Source: Phytohabitans sp037414955
GTDB lineage: Bacteria; Actinomycetota; Actinomycetes; Mycobacteriales; Micromonosporaceae
Assembly (NCBI GenBank): GCA_037414955.1
Contig: JBBEWH010000021.1
Coordinates: 62,001 to 126,000, forward strand
Length of the DNA: 64,000 nt
Direction of reading: 5' to 3'
Below are positions 24,385-34,009 of the stretch, piece by piece. A program made the translations under genes and the position numbers. Below the pieces are notes generated by a model. That model was not told the origin of the DNA. It worked only from the letters and a program-made list of their open reading frames with translations, and ran no database searches. Each line of letters starts with the position of its first letter. Positions within the stretch are counted from its first letter, which is position 1.

Positions 24385-24440
24385 CATGATCAAGGCGTCC
24401 TTCAAGTCGTTATAGCTACATGAGGGACGCCTTGATCTTG
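24385..24440. repeat. Palindrome family A, copy A8 (56 nt)
   Basis: Centre CAAGTCGTTATAGCTACATG. The right tip reads CTTGATCTTG instead of CTTGATCATG. It lies between the Nur-like promoter and the 3' end of the nitrobindin-like gene. Confidence 0.88.
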
Positions 24441-24442
24441 GG

Positions 24443-25036
24443 TCAACCTCCCACTCGGATGAGGCGGGCGGAGAGGTGGGGCGACAGGCCGTAACCCATG
24501 GCGGCCATCTCCTGGGCGTAGAGCAGCGCGCCCTCGACGATGCCGAAGAGCCGGTGGCCGGCGGTGACCTCCTTGGCGGTCACGGTGCGCATGACCGCGT
24601 CGGTGACCAGCTCGACCTGGGTGCCCTTGATCGTGCCGACGTAGAGCTCCATGATCCCGGTCGGCGTGCTGATCAGCACCTCCAGGTCGTCGGTGACGCG
24701 CTCACCGTCCATCACCGGCCGCCACCAGCCGACCTCGCGCCCGGCCGGGCGGATCGGCTTGCTCTCCTCGTCGAGCAGCCAGGCCCGCGACTCGTAGTGC
24801 AGGAACGGCCGGCCGTCGTGCGTGATCCGGATTTCCTGCGCGTAGTCAAAGTCTTCGATCGTCGGGTATCCACCGCGGCCCCGGCCGCGCCACAACCCGA
24901 CGTATGGCAGCAGGCCGAGCAGCGCCGGGTGCAGATCGGGCCCGGTGCGCAGGTCATAGGTCTCCTCGTACGGGTACGAGTCGACCGGAGGAGCGTTGAG
25001 CCACGGCGGGGGGCCGAGCGGGTTGTCGTCAGTCAC
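24443..25036 (-). CDS. Nitrobindin-like heme-binding beta-barrel (FABP family)
   Basis: The 197-residue THAP4/nitrobindin-type protein has LLPYVGLWRGRGRGGYPTIE and DYAQEI in the first strands and a C-terminal YAQEMAAMGYGLSPHLSARL, where the His is the expected proximal heme ligand. Family members bind ferric heme and isomerise peroxynitrite or bind NO. The GTG start overlaps the stop of a 37-residue membrane peptide (GTGA), so both are probably cotranscribed. Confidence 0.85.
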   Translation of the reverse strand: MTDDNPLGPPPWLNAPPVDSYPYEETYDLRTGPDLHPALLGLLPYVGLWRGRGRGGYPTIEDFDYAQEIRITHDGRPFLHYESRAWLLDEESKPIRPAGREVGWWRPVMDGERVTDDLEVLISTPTGIMELYVGTIKGTQVELVTDAVMRTVTAKEVTAGHRLFGIVEGALLYAQEMAAMGYGLSPHLSARLIRVGG

Positions 25037-25146
25037 CAGCGTCCTCTTGATATGCGCACCGCGAGATAGACCAGGCCACCGGCGAGCGCGCCGAAACCCG
25101 CGACCAGCAGGCTGACGAACCCGATCTCGGTGACCACGCCGTTCAT
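25033..25146 (-). CDS. Small single-pass membrane protein (37 aa)
   Basis: ATG at 25146 with one hydrophobic stretch (IGFVSLLVAGFGALAGGLVYL) and a basic C-terminus (RISRGRW). Its TGA overlaps the GTG of the nitrobindin-like gene. Spacing and coupling support it as real, but no family is recognised. Its start lies only 15 nt from that of the divergent DsrE gene. Confidence 0.6.
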   Translation of the reverse strand: MNGVVTEIGFVSLLVAGFGALAGGLVYLAVRISRGRW

Positions 25147-25148
25147 CC

Positions 25149-25154
25149 TATGCT
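25149..25154 (+). promoter_or_regulatory. -10 box of leaderless DsrE gene
   Basis: TATGCT ends 7 nt before the ATG at 25162. The start region of the divergent small membrane gene is immediately adjacent. Confidence 0.5.
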
Positions 25155-25161
25155 GGCCCTC

Positions 25162-25524
25162 ATGGCCCGCTCACTCATCGTCAAGGCGACAGCCGGATCG
25201 GACGCACCGGAGCGGTGCGCGCAGGCGTTCACGGTGGCGGCCACGGCTGTCGCGGCGGGCGCCGACGTGTCGCTCTGGCTCACCGGCGAGTCTTCGTGGT
25301 TCGCACTGCCCGGGCGGGCGGCTTCCTTTGAGCTGCCGCACTCCGCCCCCCTGCCCGATCTACTCGACGCGGTGCTCGCGGGCGGACGGGTGACTGTGTG
25401 CACCCAGTGCGCGGCCCGACGTGATATCACCCCGGCCGACGTCCTCCCCGGGGTTCGCATCGCCGGCGCGGCAGCATTCGTCGAAGAAACCCTCGCGGAC
25501 GGCGCCCAAGCCCTCGTCTACTAA
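25162..25524 (+). CDS. DsrE family protein
   Basis: The 120-residue DsrE/F-like fold protein begins ARSLIVKATAGSDAPERC, with VSLWLTGES and VTVCTQCAARRDI in later strands. CTQC contains a possible redox or sulfur-carrier Cys. DsrE proteins take part in sulfur relay in some bacteria, but the role here is unknown. I use the ATG at 25162, 7 nt after TATGCT, rather than the ATG at 25150, which overlaps the -10 box. It converges on the LamG gene across palindrome A9. Confidence 0.8.
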   Translation: MARSLIVKATAGSDAPERCAQAFTVAATAVAAGADVSLWLTGESSWFALPGRAASFELPHSAPLPDLLDAVLAGGRVTVCTQCAARRDITPADVLPGVRIAGAAAFVEETLADGAQALVY

Positions 25525-25527
25525 CCT

Positions 25528-25583
25528 CATGATCAAGGCGTCCTTCAAGTCGTTATAGCAACTTGAGGGACGCCTTGATCATG
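25528..25583. repeat. Palindrome family A, copy A9 (56 nt)
   Basis: Good example: CAAGT CGTTATAGCA ACTTG centre and intact outer arms. Between convergent DsrE and LamG genes. Confidence 0.9.
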
Positions 25584-25587
25584 GGGG

Positions 25588-26658
25588 CTAGTAGACGGCG
25601 AAGCTAAGGATATCTTCGTCGTTCCACCTGTCTTGCCTGGCATACACGTGGTCCAGGTCACCGATCCACCGGTCGGCGCACCTGGCGCTTCCTATCGAGA
25701 ACGGGCCCGGCGCGGCCCACGCCGCATTCGTCATAACAGCCTCGGCATACGCACCGCCGAAGTCCGGCGTCCCATTCACATACAGTTTCGCTGTGCCGAT
25801 GGCTGGGTCGTAAATGCCGACCAGACTCACCCAGGTGTCCGCGGCCACGTAGTTCGTAGTGCAGGCCGCGTCCACGCCAGCATCCTGGGAGTCTGTCCGG
25901 GTGATGGAGAAACACCATGCCGTTTCCGGCTGGGCATCACCGTTCAGGTCTACGTCGGTGCGTAGGCCAAGCTGGAACATCGACCTGTTCGCCCCGGACT
26001 GCGACACCATTGTCCGGTTTCCCGTCAGATCGGTCGGGCGGCCCCACGCCGCCACCGTAAACCCCGACACCTTCGTGGTGTCCAACACCGGCGATGCCGT
26101 TGTCAGCTGACCGGCGCCGTCCAAGGTGACCGCGGCAGCGCCGACTTTGGCGGCAGGATTCCAGGTCACGCCCGTCGCACTGAACTGAGCCGGCCGAGTA
26201 TTTTCCGGCTCCGACTTCGCGATCGCGCCAACCCCCTCGTCCATCGTCCAGTTCCACGAACCTTCGCTGGGCCGCACCAGGAAGTAGTAGTACGTCGGCA
26301 CCGACGCGATACCCGCTGTGTTCCGCGCCTGCACCGACAGCACGTTCGACCCGTCCTTGGGCGGCGCGATCGACACCACGGTCGCCGTGCCGGTGCCGAC
26401 CGGCACCGTCACGGTGTTTCCACCGTTGAGGCTGTAGACGTACTCCCGAAGGCCCACACTGTTCGCACCCGGCGTGAACGTGAAGTCGCCAGGAACGTTT
26501 GGCCCGCCGTTCCAGGTGCCGGTCGACTGCGCCTGGTACAACTCGCTGGTCACGCTCGGCGGATCCAGTGGCTCAGCAGCCGCGGCCGCCGCGGGTGAAG
26601 CTGGTACGACGAGTGCCATCGTCACCGCCACGGCAGCCGCAGCATGAAAACGTCTCAT
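25588..26658 (-). CDS. Secreted LamG-like (concanavalin A-fold) protein
   Basis: The 356-residue protein has a signal peptide (AAAAVAVTMALVVPASPAAAAAA), an Ig-like region around residues 40-130 and a C-terminal LamG jelly-roll (KVSGFTVAAWGRPTD, GTAKLYVNGT, IGDLDHVYARQDRW). The domain usually binds carbohydrate and is common as a repeat in large actinomycete surface proteins. Here it stands alone. The ATG at 26658 gives a clean signal peptide. GC content is lower than in most neighbours. The upstream 26659-26890 region is comparatively AT-rich and holds no other gene I can support. Confidence 0.78.
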   Translation of the reverse strand: MRRFHAAAAVAVTMALVVPASPAAAAAAEPLDPPSVTSELYQAQSTGTWNGGPNVPGDFTFTPGANSVGLREYVYSLNGGNTVTVPVGTGTATVVSIAPPKDGSNVLSVQARNTAGIASVPTYYYFLVRPSEGSWNWTMDEGVGAIAKSEPENTRPAQFSATGVTWNPAAKVGAAAVTLDGAGQLTTASPVLDTTKVSGFTVAAWGRPTDLTGNRTMVSQSGANRSMFQLGLRTDVDLNGDAQPETAWCFSITRTDSQDAGVDAACTTNYVAADTWVSLVGIYDPAIGTAKLYVNGTPDFGGAYAEAVMTNAAWAAPGPFSIGSARCADRWIGDLDHVYARQDRWNDEDILSFAVY

Positions 26659-26890
26659 TCGTAAACCGCGCACAGCCGCACCCCCGTTACCGCAATCAAT
26701 ACCGGCCACACAGTAGGCAGAGTGCAACGCGCTGTAAATGCCAAGGCGGCTTTCGCGTTAACTATGCCGATTCTGGACGGCCGCCCAATTGGACAATATG
26801 GCCGGGCAGAGGCTGTCCGCCTGCGCGCTGCTCGACGGCGAGCCCGCGCTCCCGCACTCCCGCGCCGACACAAGCGCCGGCGGGCGGCGA

Positions 26891-27709
26891 TCAGGGGCAG
26901 GGGGTGGTTAGTGCGGTGGTGAGGGTGGTGCCGTCGAACGAGATGGACACCGAGTCGGTGGGGGTGCGGTAGGCGGTGAGGTCGGCCGTGTTCACCACGG
27001 CGGTGGCGCCCTGCGGTGGGGCGACCGGGCGGCTGGGGGCCGATTCGGCGGTGGCCGTCATGGTGCGAACGACGCCGCCCGCGGGGCATGGCGCCTCCGC
27101 GAGAGACGCGGTGGACGCGGGAACGCCGAGCGCCGTCATCAGCCGTTCGACGCGCGCGCGGTCCGCCGCCGCCAGCTGTGGAGCGGAGGGAAGTGAGGCG
27201 GGTGGCCGGCAGCCAGTGTCTACTGTGAACACGGTTACGCCGGGGGCGGTGACGCGACCACGTATAGACACGAACTCGCCCGCGTCGGCGCGCAGTGAGT
27301 CGAGCTTGTCGGTGTGTCGCACGCCGGCGTCATATGACGCGGGCAGCCGCTCAGCCATCCGGTCCAGCAGCGCCGGCCCGTCGGCCTCGCGGGTGTAGAC
27401 GGTCACCTGGCGTTCCAGCGTCTGCCCCGACCGGACCGGGGTGATGCGGCAGTCGCCGCGCACGGCGTACCCGGAGATGCGCAGGACCGCGTCGGAGCCG
27501 GCGGCGACGGCCAGCTCGCCGACCGCCCGGTCGACGACCGGGCGGGCTTCGCCGACGCTGCGCTGGTCGCGGACCGTCGGCGCGTCGCGGCGGACGGAGA
27601 CGTATGCGATCGCGGCGAGCGCCACCGCCCAGAGCACCACGACGGCGGCCAGCCATCGACGGCGGCGGGCCGGACGTGGCGGCCAGGTCGGCGTCGGTTG
27701 CGCGGTCAC
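26891..27709 (-). CDS. Membrane-anchored hypothetical protein
   Basis: The 272-residue protein has a single N-terminal membrane helix (WLAAVVVLWAVALAAIAYVSV) after a Pro/Arg-rich head. The rest is probably extracytoplasmic and contains three spaced Cys regions (RGDCRITP, DTGCRPP, EAPCPAG). No family is recognised. A GTG at 27709 is preceded by CAGGAT with a 6-nt gap. It is divergent from the subtilase gene, with palindrome A10 between. Confidence 0.65.
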   Translation of the reverse strand: MTAQPTPTWPPRPARRRRWLAAVVVLWAVALAAIAYVSVRRDAPTVRDQRSVGEARPVVDRAVGELAVAAGSDAVLRISGYAVRGDCRITPVRSGQTLERQVTVYTREADGPALLDRMAERLPASYDAGVRHTDKLDSLRADAGEFVSIRGRVTAPGVTVFTVDTGCRPPASLPSAPQLAAADRARVERLMTALGVPASTASLAEAPCPAGGVVRTMTATAESAPSRPVAPPQGATAVVNTADLTAYRTPTDSVSISFDGTTLTTALTTPCP

Positions 27710-27754
27710 CGCGCCATCCTGCCAGGTGCGCCAGCGAGACGCGGAAAGCGGCCC

Positions 27755-27810
27755 ATGATCGAGGCGTCCTTCACGTAGTTATAACGACTTGAAGGACGCC
27801 TTGATCATGA
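27755..27810. repeat. Palindrome family A, copy A10 (56 nt, between divergent genes)
   Basis: Left arm CATGATCGAGGCGTCC has one change that would be a G-U wobble in plus-strand RNA. Unlike most copies it lies between 5' ends, 46 nt upstream of the 27709 start. Confidence 0.88.
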
Positions 27811-27950
27811 GCCCGGCTATGTCCGCGCATAGGCGATATAGCCGGGCGCTGCCCGGATTCTGTCGGGAAACTGACCGACGATCACCATTGATGACTGCCG
27901 TTGCCTGCCAGAAGCATGGTGACACTGTCGGTAACCCGGGGGGTTGAACC

Positions 27951-30900
27951 ATGAGACGGTTCCTGATCGCTTCGCTGGCCGCGATCCTCGGCGTCACAGC
28001 GCTGCCGGACACGGCCGGAGCGGCGCCACCCGCGCCCGGTGCCACCGTCAGCGCCGAAGTGCTGGCCGATCTGGCCACCGAGGGCACTACCACGGATTTT
28101 ATGGTTTACCTGCGTGAGCGGGCCGATCTGAGCGGCGCGGCCAAGCGCGCCACGACAGACGCGCGCGCCACGGATGTATATAAGGCGCTCACCACCACCG
28201 CCACGCGCACGCAGGCCGATCTGCGCACGGATCTGGCGGCACGCAAAGCCCCGCACAAGGCGTTCTGGATCGCGAACGCCCTCCGGGTCACCGGTGACAA
28301 GGCCACTGTGGACGCCATCGCCGCCCGCCCGGATGTCGAGCGGATCGAACCGGCGCGCAGCTATCCGCTGATCGCGCCCACGCCGGGCACCGCGGCGGCG
28401 CCGGGCACGCTGGCCACCGAGTGGAACGTCGACAAGGTGCGGGCGCCCGAGGTCTGGTCCGAGTACGGCGTGCGCGGCGAGGGCGTCGTGGTGGCCACCA
28501 TCGACAGCGGCGCCCAGTTCGACCACCCGGCCCTGGTGAACCAGTACCGCGGCAACCTGGGCGGCGGGGCGTTCGACCACAACTACAACTGGTTCGACCC
28601 GTCCGGGGTCTGCTCCAGCCCGGCCCCCTGCGACAACACCGACCATGGCACGCACGTGGCCGGCACGGCGGTGGGTTCCGACGGCGCGGCCAACCAGATC
28701 GGCGTCGCGCCCGGTGCGAAGTGGATCGCGGCGAAGGGCTGCGAGACCCGCAACTGTTCGGACGCCGCGCTGCTGGCGGCCGGCCAGTGGGTGCTCGCAC
28801 CGACCGACCTCAACGGCGGGAACCCGCGCCCCGACCTGCACGCCGACGTGGTGAACGCGTCCTGGGGCGGTGGCCAGAACGACCCGTGGTACCGGCAGAT
28901 CCTGGCCGCCTGGGGGGCCGCCGGCATCTTCCCGTCGTTCGCCGTCGGCAACAGCGGCCCGACCTGCGGCACCGCGCTTTCGCCTGGCGATGAGGCCAAC
29001 GCGTACGCGGTGGGCGGGCACGACATCAACAACGCGATCTACGTGTCGTCCAGCCGCGGGGCGGCCGTGAGCGGCCTCACCAAGCCGGACATCTCGGCGC
29101 CCGCCGTCAACGTGCGTTCCAGCGTGCCGGGCAACGGGTACGCGGCCTTCAACGGCACCTCGATGGCCACGCCGCACGTGTCCGGCACGGTGGCTCTCCT
29201 GTGGTCGGCAGCGCCGAGCCTCAAGGGCCAGGTCGACGACACCCGCGCACTGCTCGACACCACCGCCATCGACGTCGACTCCACGAGCTGCGGCGGCACG
29301 GCCGCCGACAACAACAACTTCGGCGAGGGCCGGCTCGACGCGTACGCCGCGGTCACCGCCGCCCCGCGCGGCGGCGTCGGCCGGATCACCGGCACGGTGA
29401 CCAACGCCGCCAGCGACGCGCCGCTGGCCGGCGCCACCGTGAGCGCCGGCGAGGTCCGCGCCACCACAGGCGCCGACGGCCGGTACGCGCTGACGGTGCC
29501 GGCCGGCGAGCACGAGGTCACGGCATTCCTGTACGGGTACGCGACCGGCTCGGCGACCGTGGTGGTGCCCGAGAGCGGCGCGGTGACCGCCGACTTCGCC
29601 CTGACCGCCACCGAGCTGGCCACGGTGAGCGGCCGGGTGACCGACGGTTCCGGGCACGGCTGGCCGCTGGCGGCCAAGATCGAGATCGCCGGTCGTCCCG
29701 GCGGCCCGATCAGCACCGACCCGGTGACCGGCCGGTACTCGTTCGAGATCGCCGGCGGCGTCACCTACCGGATGACCGTCACCGCGGCGTACCCCGGCTA
29801 TCAGACGGTGATCCGCGAGCTGGCGGTCGGCGACGCGGACCTGACCGCCGACGTGGCGGTGCCGGTGCAGCCGGCCTGTACCGCCGCCGGCTACGCGGTC
29901 AGCTTCGCCGACCCGGTGGTGTCCCAGACGTTCGACGGCACCGCCACGCCCGCGGGCTGGCAGGTCGTCAACCGCACGCCGAGCGGCGGCTGGCAGTTCG
30001 ACGACCCGGGCGGGCGCGGCAACCTGACCGGCGGCACCGGCGGGTTCGCGATCATCGACAGCGACAAGCTGGGCAGCGGCAACACGCAGGACAGCGATCT
30101 CATCACGCCGGCGCTCGACCTGTCCGGCGCGACCACGCCGTACGTACGGTTCAACAGCGACTGGCGGGCGCTGACCTCCGGCGACGACACCGCCTACGTC
30201 GACGTGTCGACCGACGGCGGCGCCAACTGGCAGAACGTGTGGACGCAGGGCGCCAGCCGGCGCGGGCCGCAGGTCGAGGAAGTGGCGCTGACACCCGCCG
30301 CCGGCGCGCCGAGCGCACTCGTGCGGTTCCGCTTCACCGGCACCTTCGCCTGGTGGTGGCAGGTCGACAACGTCCAGGTGCTCGACCGGCGCTGCGTGCC
30401 GGTGCCGGGCGGCCTGGTCGTGGGCAAGACCACCGACGCCAACACCGGCGCGCCGCTGGCCGGCGTCCAGGTGTCCAGCGTGGACAGTCCGGCCGCGACC
30501 GGTACCTCGGACGCCGCCGGCTTCTACTGGCTGTTCTCGTCCGCGCTGGGCCCGCGGGAGTTCACCGCGACGAAGACCGGGTACCCGGCGGCGACCAGGT
30601 CGGCGACCGTGGTGGCCGACGGCGTGACCCGGCTCGACTTCAACGTGGTCGCGCCGCGGCTGGCGGTCAGCACCACGTCGGTCGAGTCGCAGCAGCCGTA
30701 CGACAAGACCCGGACGACCAGCGTCACCGTCACCAACACCGGCACCGCGCCGGCGCAGGTCGACCTGATGGAGCTGACCGGCGGCTTCGCGGCGCTCGGC
30801 CAGCGGCAGGGCGCCCGGGTCAGCGAGGTCACGGTGGCCGGCGGTGTCAGCAAGGAGCGCAACTCGGATGGGAAGTCGCCGCTCGGCACGCCGGCCCGCG

Positions 30901-32267
30901 CCGGCACGCTGATTGACGACGCGTGGAGCCGGGCCGCCGACTACCCCGAGGCGATCTACGACCACGCCGCCGTCACGCTGGACGGCAAGATCTACTCGGT
31001 CGGTGGCGGCAGCGGCACCGGTCTGGAACGGTCCGCGTACGTCTACGACCTGGCGGCCGGCGCCTGGCAGCAACTGCCGGACATGCCGAGCGCCCGGTCC
31101 AAGGCGTCCGCGGCGGCGGTGAACGGCAAGGTGTACGTCTTCGGCGGCTGGGGCCCGGACGAGGTGGTCGACACGGTCGACGTGTACGACCCCGGCACCG
31201 GTGCCTGGAGCACGGTGCCCGGCGCGGTCAACCCGACGCCGCGGGCCGCGGCCGGCGTCGCCGTGGTGGGCGGCCGGGTGTACCTCATCGCCGGCTGCGT
31301 CGACAGCACCTGCCCCGACTCCGTCGACGTGGTGGCGTTCAACCCGGCCACCGGCGCGTTCACCACCCGCGCCGCGTACCCGCACCTGGTGTCGTTCCTC
31401 GCCTGCGGCGGTATCCGGGGCAAGGTCTACTGCGCCGGCGGCTCGTCGACGGTCGCGCACCGCGATGGGTACGTCTACGACCCGGCCACCAACGCCTGGA
31501 CCGCACTGCCGGACATGCCGTTCGACCTGTGGGCCTCGCAGGACTCCACGGCGAGCGGGCTGCTGGTGCTCGCGGGCGGCGTGACGGACGGGTTCAACAC
31601 GATCACCAACCGCGGCCTGGCGTTCGACCCGGCCGCGAACACGTGGCGCGAGCTGCCCACGGCACAGTTCCCCCGGTACCGCGGCGCGGGCGCGTGCGGC
31701 GTGTACAAGCTGGGTGGTTCGCCGGCCAGGTTCGTGGGCTCGACCGAGTCGGAACGGCTCGGCGGGCTGGACCTCTGTGACGAGGTCGGCGACGTGTCGT
31801 GGCTGTCGAGCACCCCGACGGCGTTCACGCTGGCGCCCGGCAAGTCGCAGAAGATCACGGTGACGCTCACCGCCACGGCGGCGGCCGGCATCCTCCAGCC
31901 CGGCGGGTATACCGCCAAGCTCGGCCTGCGGACCACCACCCCGTACCCGGTGCCGCTGGTGTCGGTGACGATGAACGTGTCACCGCCGGCCAGTTGGGGC
32001 AAGGTGCAGGGCAGCATCGTCGGGCTGAACTGCCAGGACGATCTGATCGGCATCCCGGCGACCGTGCGACTCATGTCGGTCAACACGCCCGGCGTCAGCT
32101 ACACGGTGCGCGCCGACTCGAGCGGCCACTACTCGTACTGGGTGCCACGCGGCCGATACGACGTGGTGGTGGCCCGGGACGGCTGGCTCCCGGAGACCCG
32201 CCGGGTGCAGATAGCGGCGGCCTTCACCCACACCGTCGACTTCACCTTGCAACAAGACTGCATCTAA
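27951..32267 (+). CDS. Secreted S8 subtilase with carboxypeptidase-regulatory-like and kelch repeats
   Basis: The 1438-residue secreted protease has a signal peptide (1-24), an I9-like propeptide (about 35-140) and an S8 domain with Asp185 (ATIDSGAQF), His232 (DHGTHVAGT), Asn334 (VGNSGP) and Ser404 (NGTSMATPHVSG). Then come two carboxypeptidase-regulatory-like domains, a jelly-roll region (SQTFDGTATPAGWQV), a third regulatory-like domain and a kelch-type propeller from about residue 990 (VYDLAAGAWQQLPDMP, YVYDPATNAWTALPDM). GGGGGG upstream supports the ATG. It probably digests extracellular protein, with adhesive C-terminal modules. Confidence 0.93.
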   Translation: MRRFLIASLAAILGVTALPDTAGAAPPAPGATVSAEVLADLATEGTTTDFMVYLRERADLSGAAKRATTDARATDVYKALTTTATRTQADLRTDLAARKAPHKAFWIANALRVTGDKATVDAIAARPDVERIEPARSYPLIAPTPGTAAAPGTLATEWNVDKVRAPEVWSEYGVRGEGVVVATIDSGAQFDHPALVNQYRGNLGGGAFDHNYNWFDPSGVCSSPAPCDNTDHGTHVAGTAVGSDGAANQIGVAPGAKWIAAKGCETRNCSDAALLAAGQWVLAPTDLNGGNPRPDLHADVVNASWGGGQNDPWYRQILAAWGAAGIFPSFAVGNSGPTCGTALSPGDEANAYAVGGHDINNAIYVSSSRGAAVSGLTKPDISAPAVNVRSSVPGNGYAAFNGTSMATPHVSGTVALLWSAAPSLKGQVDDTRALLDTTAIDVDSTSCGGTAADNNNFGEGRLDAYAAVTAAPRGGVGRITGTVTNAASDAPLAGATVSAGEVRATTGADGRYALTVPAGEHEVTAFLYGYATGSATVVVPESGAVTADFALTATELATVSGRVTDGSGHGWPLAAKIEIAGRPGGPISTDPVTGRYSFEIAGGVTYRMTVTAAYPGYQTVIRELAVGDADLTADVAVPVQPACTAAGYAVSFADPVVSQTFDGTATPAGWQVVNRTPSGGWQFDDPGGRGNLTGGTGGFAIIDSDKLGSGNTQDSDLITPALDLSGATTPYVRFNSDWRALTSGDDTAYVDVSTDGGANWQNVWTQGASRRGPQVEEVALTPAAGAPSALVRFRFTGTFAWWWQVDNVQVLDRRCVPVPGGLVVGKTTDANTGAPLAGVQVSSVDSPAATGTSDAAGFYWLFSSALGPREFTATKTGYPAATRSATVVADGVTRLDFNVVAPRLAVSTTSVESQQPYDKTRTTSVTVTNTGTAPAQVDLMELTGGFAALGQRQGARVSEVTVAGGVSKERNSDGKSPLGTPARAGTLIDDAWSRAADYPEAIYDHAAVTLDGKIYSVGGGSGTGLERSAYVYDLAAGAWQQLPDMPSARSKASAAAVNGKVYVFGGWGPDEVVDTVDVYDPGTGAWSTVPGAVNPTPRAAAGVAVVGGRVYLIAGCVDSTCPDSVDVVAFNPATGAFTTRAAYPHLVSFLACGGIRGKVYCAGGSSTVAHRDGYVYDPATNAWTALPDMPFDLWASQDSTASGLLVLAGGVTDGFNTITNRGLAFDPAANTWRELPTAQFPRYRGAGACGVYKLGGSPARFVGSTESERLGGLDLCDEVGDVSWLSSTPTAFTLAPGKSQKITVTLTATAAAGILQPGGYTAKLGLRTTTPYPVPLVSVTMNVSPPASWGKVQGSIVGLNCQDDLIGIPATVRLMSVNTPGVSYTVRADSSGHYSYWVPRGRYDVVVARDGWLPETRRVQIAAAFTHTVDFTLQQDCI

Positions 32268-32273
32268 CCCTTC

Positions 32274-32329
32274 CATGATCAGGGCGTCCTTCAAGTAGTA
32301 AGAACTACTTGAAGGACGCCCTGATCATG
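32274..32329. repeat. Palindrome family A, copy A11 (56 nt, compensated variant)
   Basis: Left arm CATGATCAGGGCGTCC is matched by right arm GGACGCCCTGATCATG, a paired change from the common AAGG/CCTT. The inner stem CAAGTAGT/ACTACTTG is perfect. It supplies the TGA of the deacetylase. Confidence 0.92.
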
Positions 32330-33173
32330 AGGGTGGGCGGGTGGTGGGGAGGGCGCCGAGCCGGAAGCGGCGCGTCAGGTTGGGCAGGATCGAGCGGAGC
32401 GCCGCCACCGTGCCGCGCCGGTCGCCGCCCGCGTCGTGCAGGAGCACGATGGCGCCCCGGCGGGTGCCGGCATTGACCGTGCCGGCGATGCTGCCCGCGC
32501 TCGGCCGGCGCCAGTCCTGCGGGTCGACGGTCCAGTGCAGTGACGTCATGCCCAGTTCGCGGGCCACCGCGACGACCGACTTGCTCCACGCACCGCCGGG
32601 CTGGCGGTAGTAGGCGATCCGCGCGCCGGGCACCGCCCGCCGGATCGCGTCGTTGGTGCGGACGAGGTCGGCCCGGATCGCGGCCCGCGGGCGGCTGCCG
32701 AGCCGCAGGTCGTGGTGCCAGGAGTGGTTGCACAGCGCGTGCCCGTCGGCCGCGATCGCCCGCACCAGCGTGGGGAAGGCGCGCACGTTCACGCCGACCA
32801 GGCAGAACGTGGCCGTCACCCGGTGCTTACGCAGCAGGTGCAGCGTCTGTGGGGTGTGGCTCGGATCAGGTCCGTCGTCGAAGGTGAGCGCGACGAGGTG
32901 ACTGCCCGTCGTCTTGCGGCTGCCGAACGGGCCACCCCGCTCGGCGGGCAACGGCGGGCCGGCGGGCCGGGCCGCCGCGAGCCGCTGCGTGGCCGGCGGC
33001 AGGGTAGCGGGTGACAGGGTGGGCGCCAGGGACCGCCCGATGGGCGAGGGCGCGGTCGCCCCCGGCCGCGTCGTGACCCGGCCGGCGAGATAACCGCCCA
33101 GCACCACTCCGGCGAGGACGGCCGCGACGAGCATGGCCAGACGGCCGTTGGAGGGAGGGGAAGCGCCAGACAC
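32325..33173 (-). CDS. NodB-type polysaccharide deacetylase, membrane-anchored
   Basis: The 282-residue CE4 enzyme has an N-terminal membrane anchor (LAMLVAAVLAGVVLGGYLAG) and a Pro-rich linker. Its NodB domain shows TFDDGPD (motif 1), NHSWHHD (motif 2, metal histidines), YRQPGG (motif 3) and IVLLHDAGG (motif 5). It should remove acetyl groups from cell-wall or exopolysaccharide amino sugars outside the membrane. The GTG at 33173 follows TATCCT (33186-33181) by 7 nt. The TGA is in palindrome A11. Confidence 0.92.
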   Translation of the reverse strand: MSGASPPSNGRLAMLVAAVLAGVVLGGYLAGRVTTRPGATAPSPIGRSLAPTLSPATLPPATQRLAAARPAGPPLPAERGGPFGSRKTTGSHLVALTFDDGPDPSHTPQTLHLLRKHRVTATFCLVGVNVRAFPTLVRAIAADGHALCNHSWHHDLRLGSRPRAAIRADLVRTNDAIRRAVPGARIAYYRQPGGAWSKSVVAVARELGMTSLHWTVDPQDWRRPSAGSIAGTVNAGTRRGAIVLLHDAGGDRRGTVAALRSILPNLTRRFRLGALPTTRPPS

Positions 33174-33274
33174 GGCCCGAAGGATAAAGCTGACTTAGAG
33201 GATGTAAGGCGCTTTTCGCCTTATACCACTCGACCGCGTGGAACCCTCTCCTCATCCCGGCCGTCCCAAGCCGT

Positions 33275-34009
33275 ATGCGCGCCATCGCCGCCATCGCCGC
33301 TCTCCTGCTGGCCGCCGCGTGCGGCCGGGACAGCGCGGCGCCGGCCGAGATCCCCGCCGATCCCGACACGCTGGTGCTCCGCACCCAGGAGTTGCGCAGC
33401 GGGCCCGCGCCCTGGGAGCGGGGTCTGCTGCCCACGTTCTCGCTCTACGGCGGCGGGCGGGTCATCGTCCCGGACACGCCGGCCGGCGCGCTCCAACGAG
33501 CCCGCGAGTTCGAGATCTCCGCGCCGACGCTCCACCAGCTCGTCGCGGACGCGCACGCGGCGGGTCTCCACCGCGCCCAGGTGTACGAGGACACCGACGT
33601 TGTCGACGCGGGCGCGCTGATCGTGACGCTGGGGACGGTGGATACCCGCATCTCCGCTCCGGAGTCAGCTGGGCGGGTGCTGCGGTACCTCAAACAGCTG
33701 CCGCGGACGCCGCCCGGCGCGCGGGACTTCCCCACGACGGCGCTGGCGGTCCTGGCGACCCCGGGGGTGAGTGCGGGACCGGCGGCGGCGACGCCGTGGC
33801 CGCTCCATCCGCTCGCCGACGGGATCCGCACCACGGAGGGCAGGTGTGTGATCGTCACCGGCGCCGCGCTGGCGGGGGCCATGCGCCTGGCCCGGACGGC
33901 GCAGCAGCGGACCCGCTGGAGCAGCGGCGACCAGCTTTACGCGGTGTCCTTCCGCCCCTTGCTCCCCGACGAGCACCGCTGCGCGGACATCGACATCAGG
34001 CTCCCATGA
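33275..34009 (+). CDS. Putative lipoprotein
   Basis: The 244-residue protein has a lipoprotein signal (IAAIAALLLAAACGRD; lipobox LAAAC). The mature part holds no family I recognise. It contains PTFSLYGGGRVIV and FEISAPTLHQLVADAHAAGL, resembling unnamed actinobacterial lipoproteins. An in-frame GTG further upstream (33238) would mask the signal peptide, so the ATG at 33275 is preferred. Its TGA stop is in palindrome A12. Confidence 0.75.
   Translation: MRAIAAIAALLLAAACGRDSAAPAEIPADPDTLVLRTQELRSGPAPWERGLLPTFSLYGGGRVIVPDTPAGALQRAREFEISAPTLHQLVADAHAAGLHRAQVYEDTDVVDAGALIVTLGTVDTRISAPESAGRVLRYLKQLPRTPPGARDFPTTALAVLATPGVSAGPAAATPWPLHPLADGIRTTEGRCVIVTGAALAGAMRLARTAQQRTRWSSGDQLYAVSFRPLLPDEHRCADIDIRLP

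Noticed and set aside
27882..31460. A minus-strand open frame of nearly 1200 codons antisense to the subtilase
   Set aside because: It is Arg/Gly/His/Ala-rich with no domain, and it mirrors the well-supported subtilase. High GC removes stops from antisense frames.
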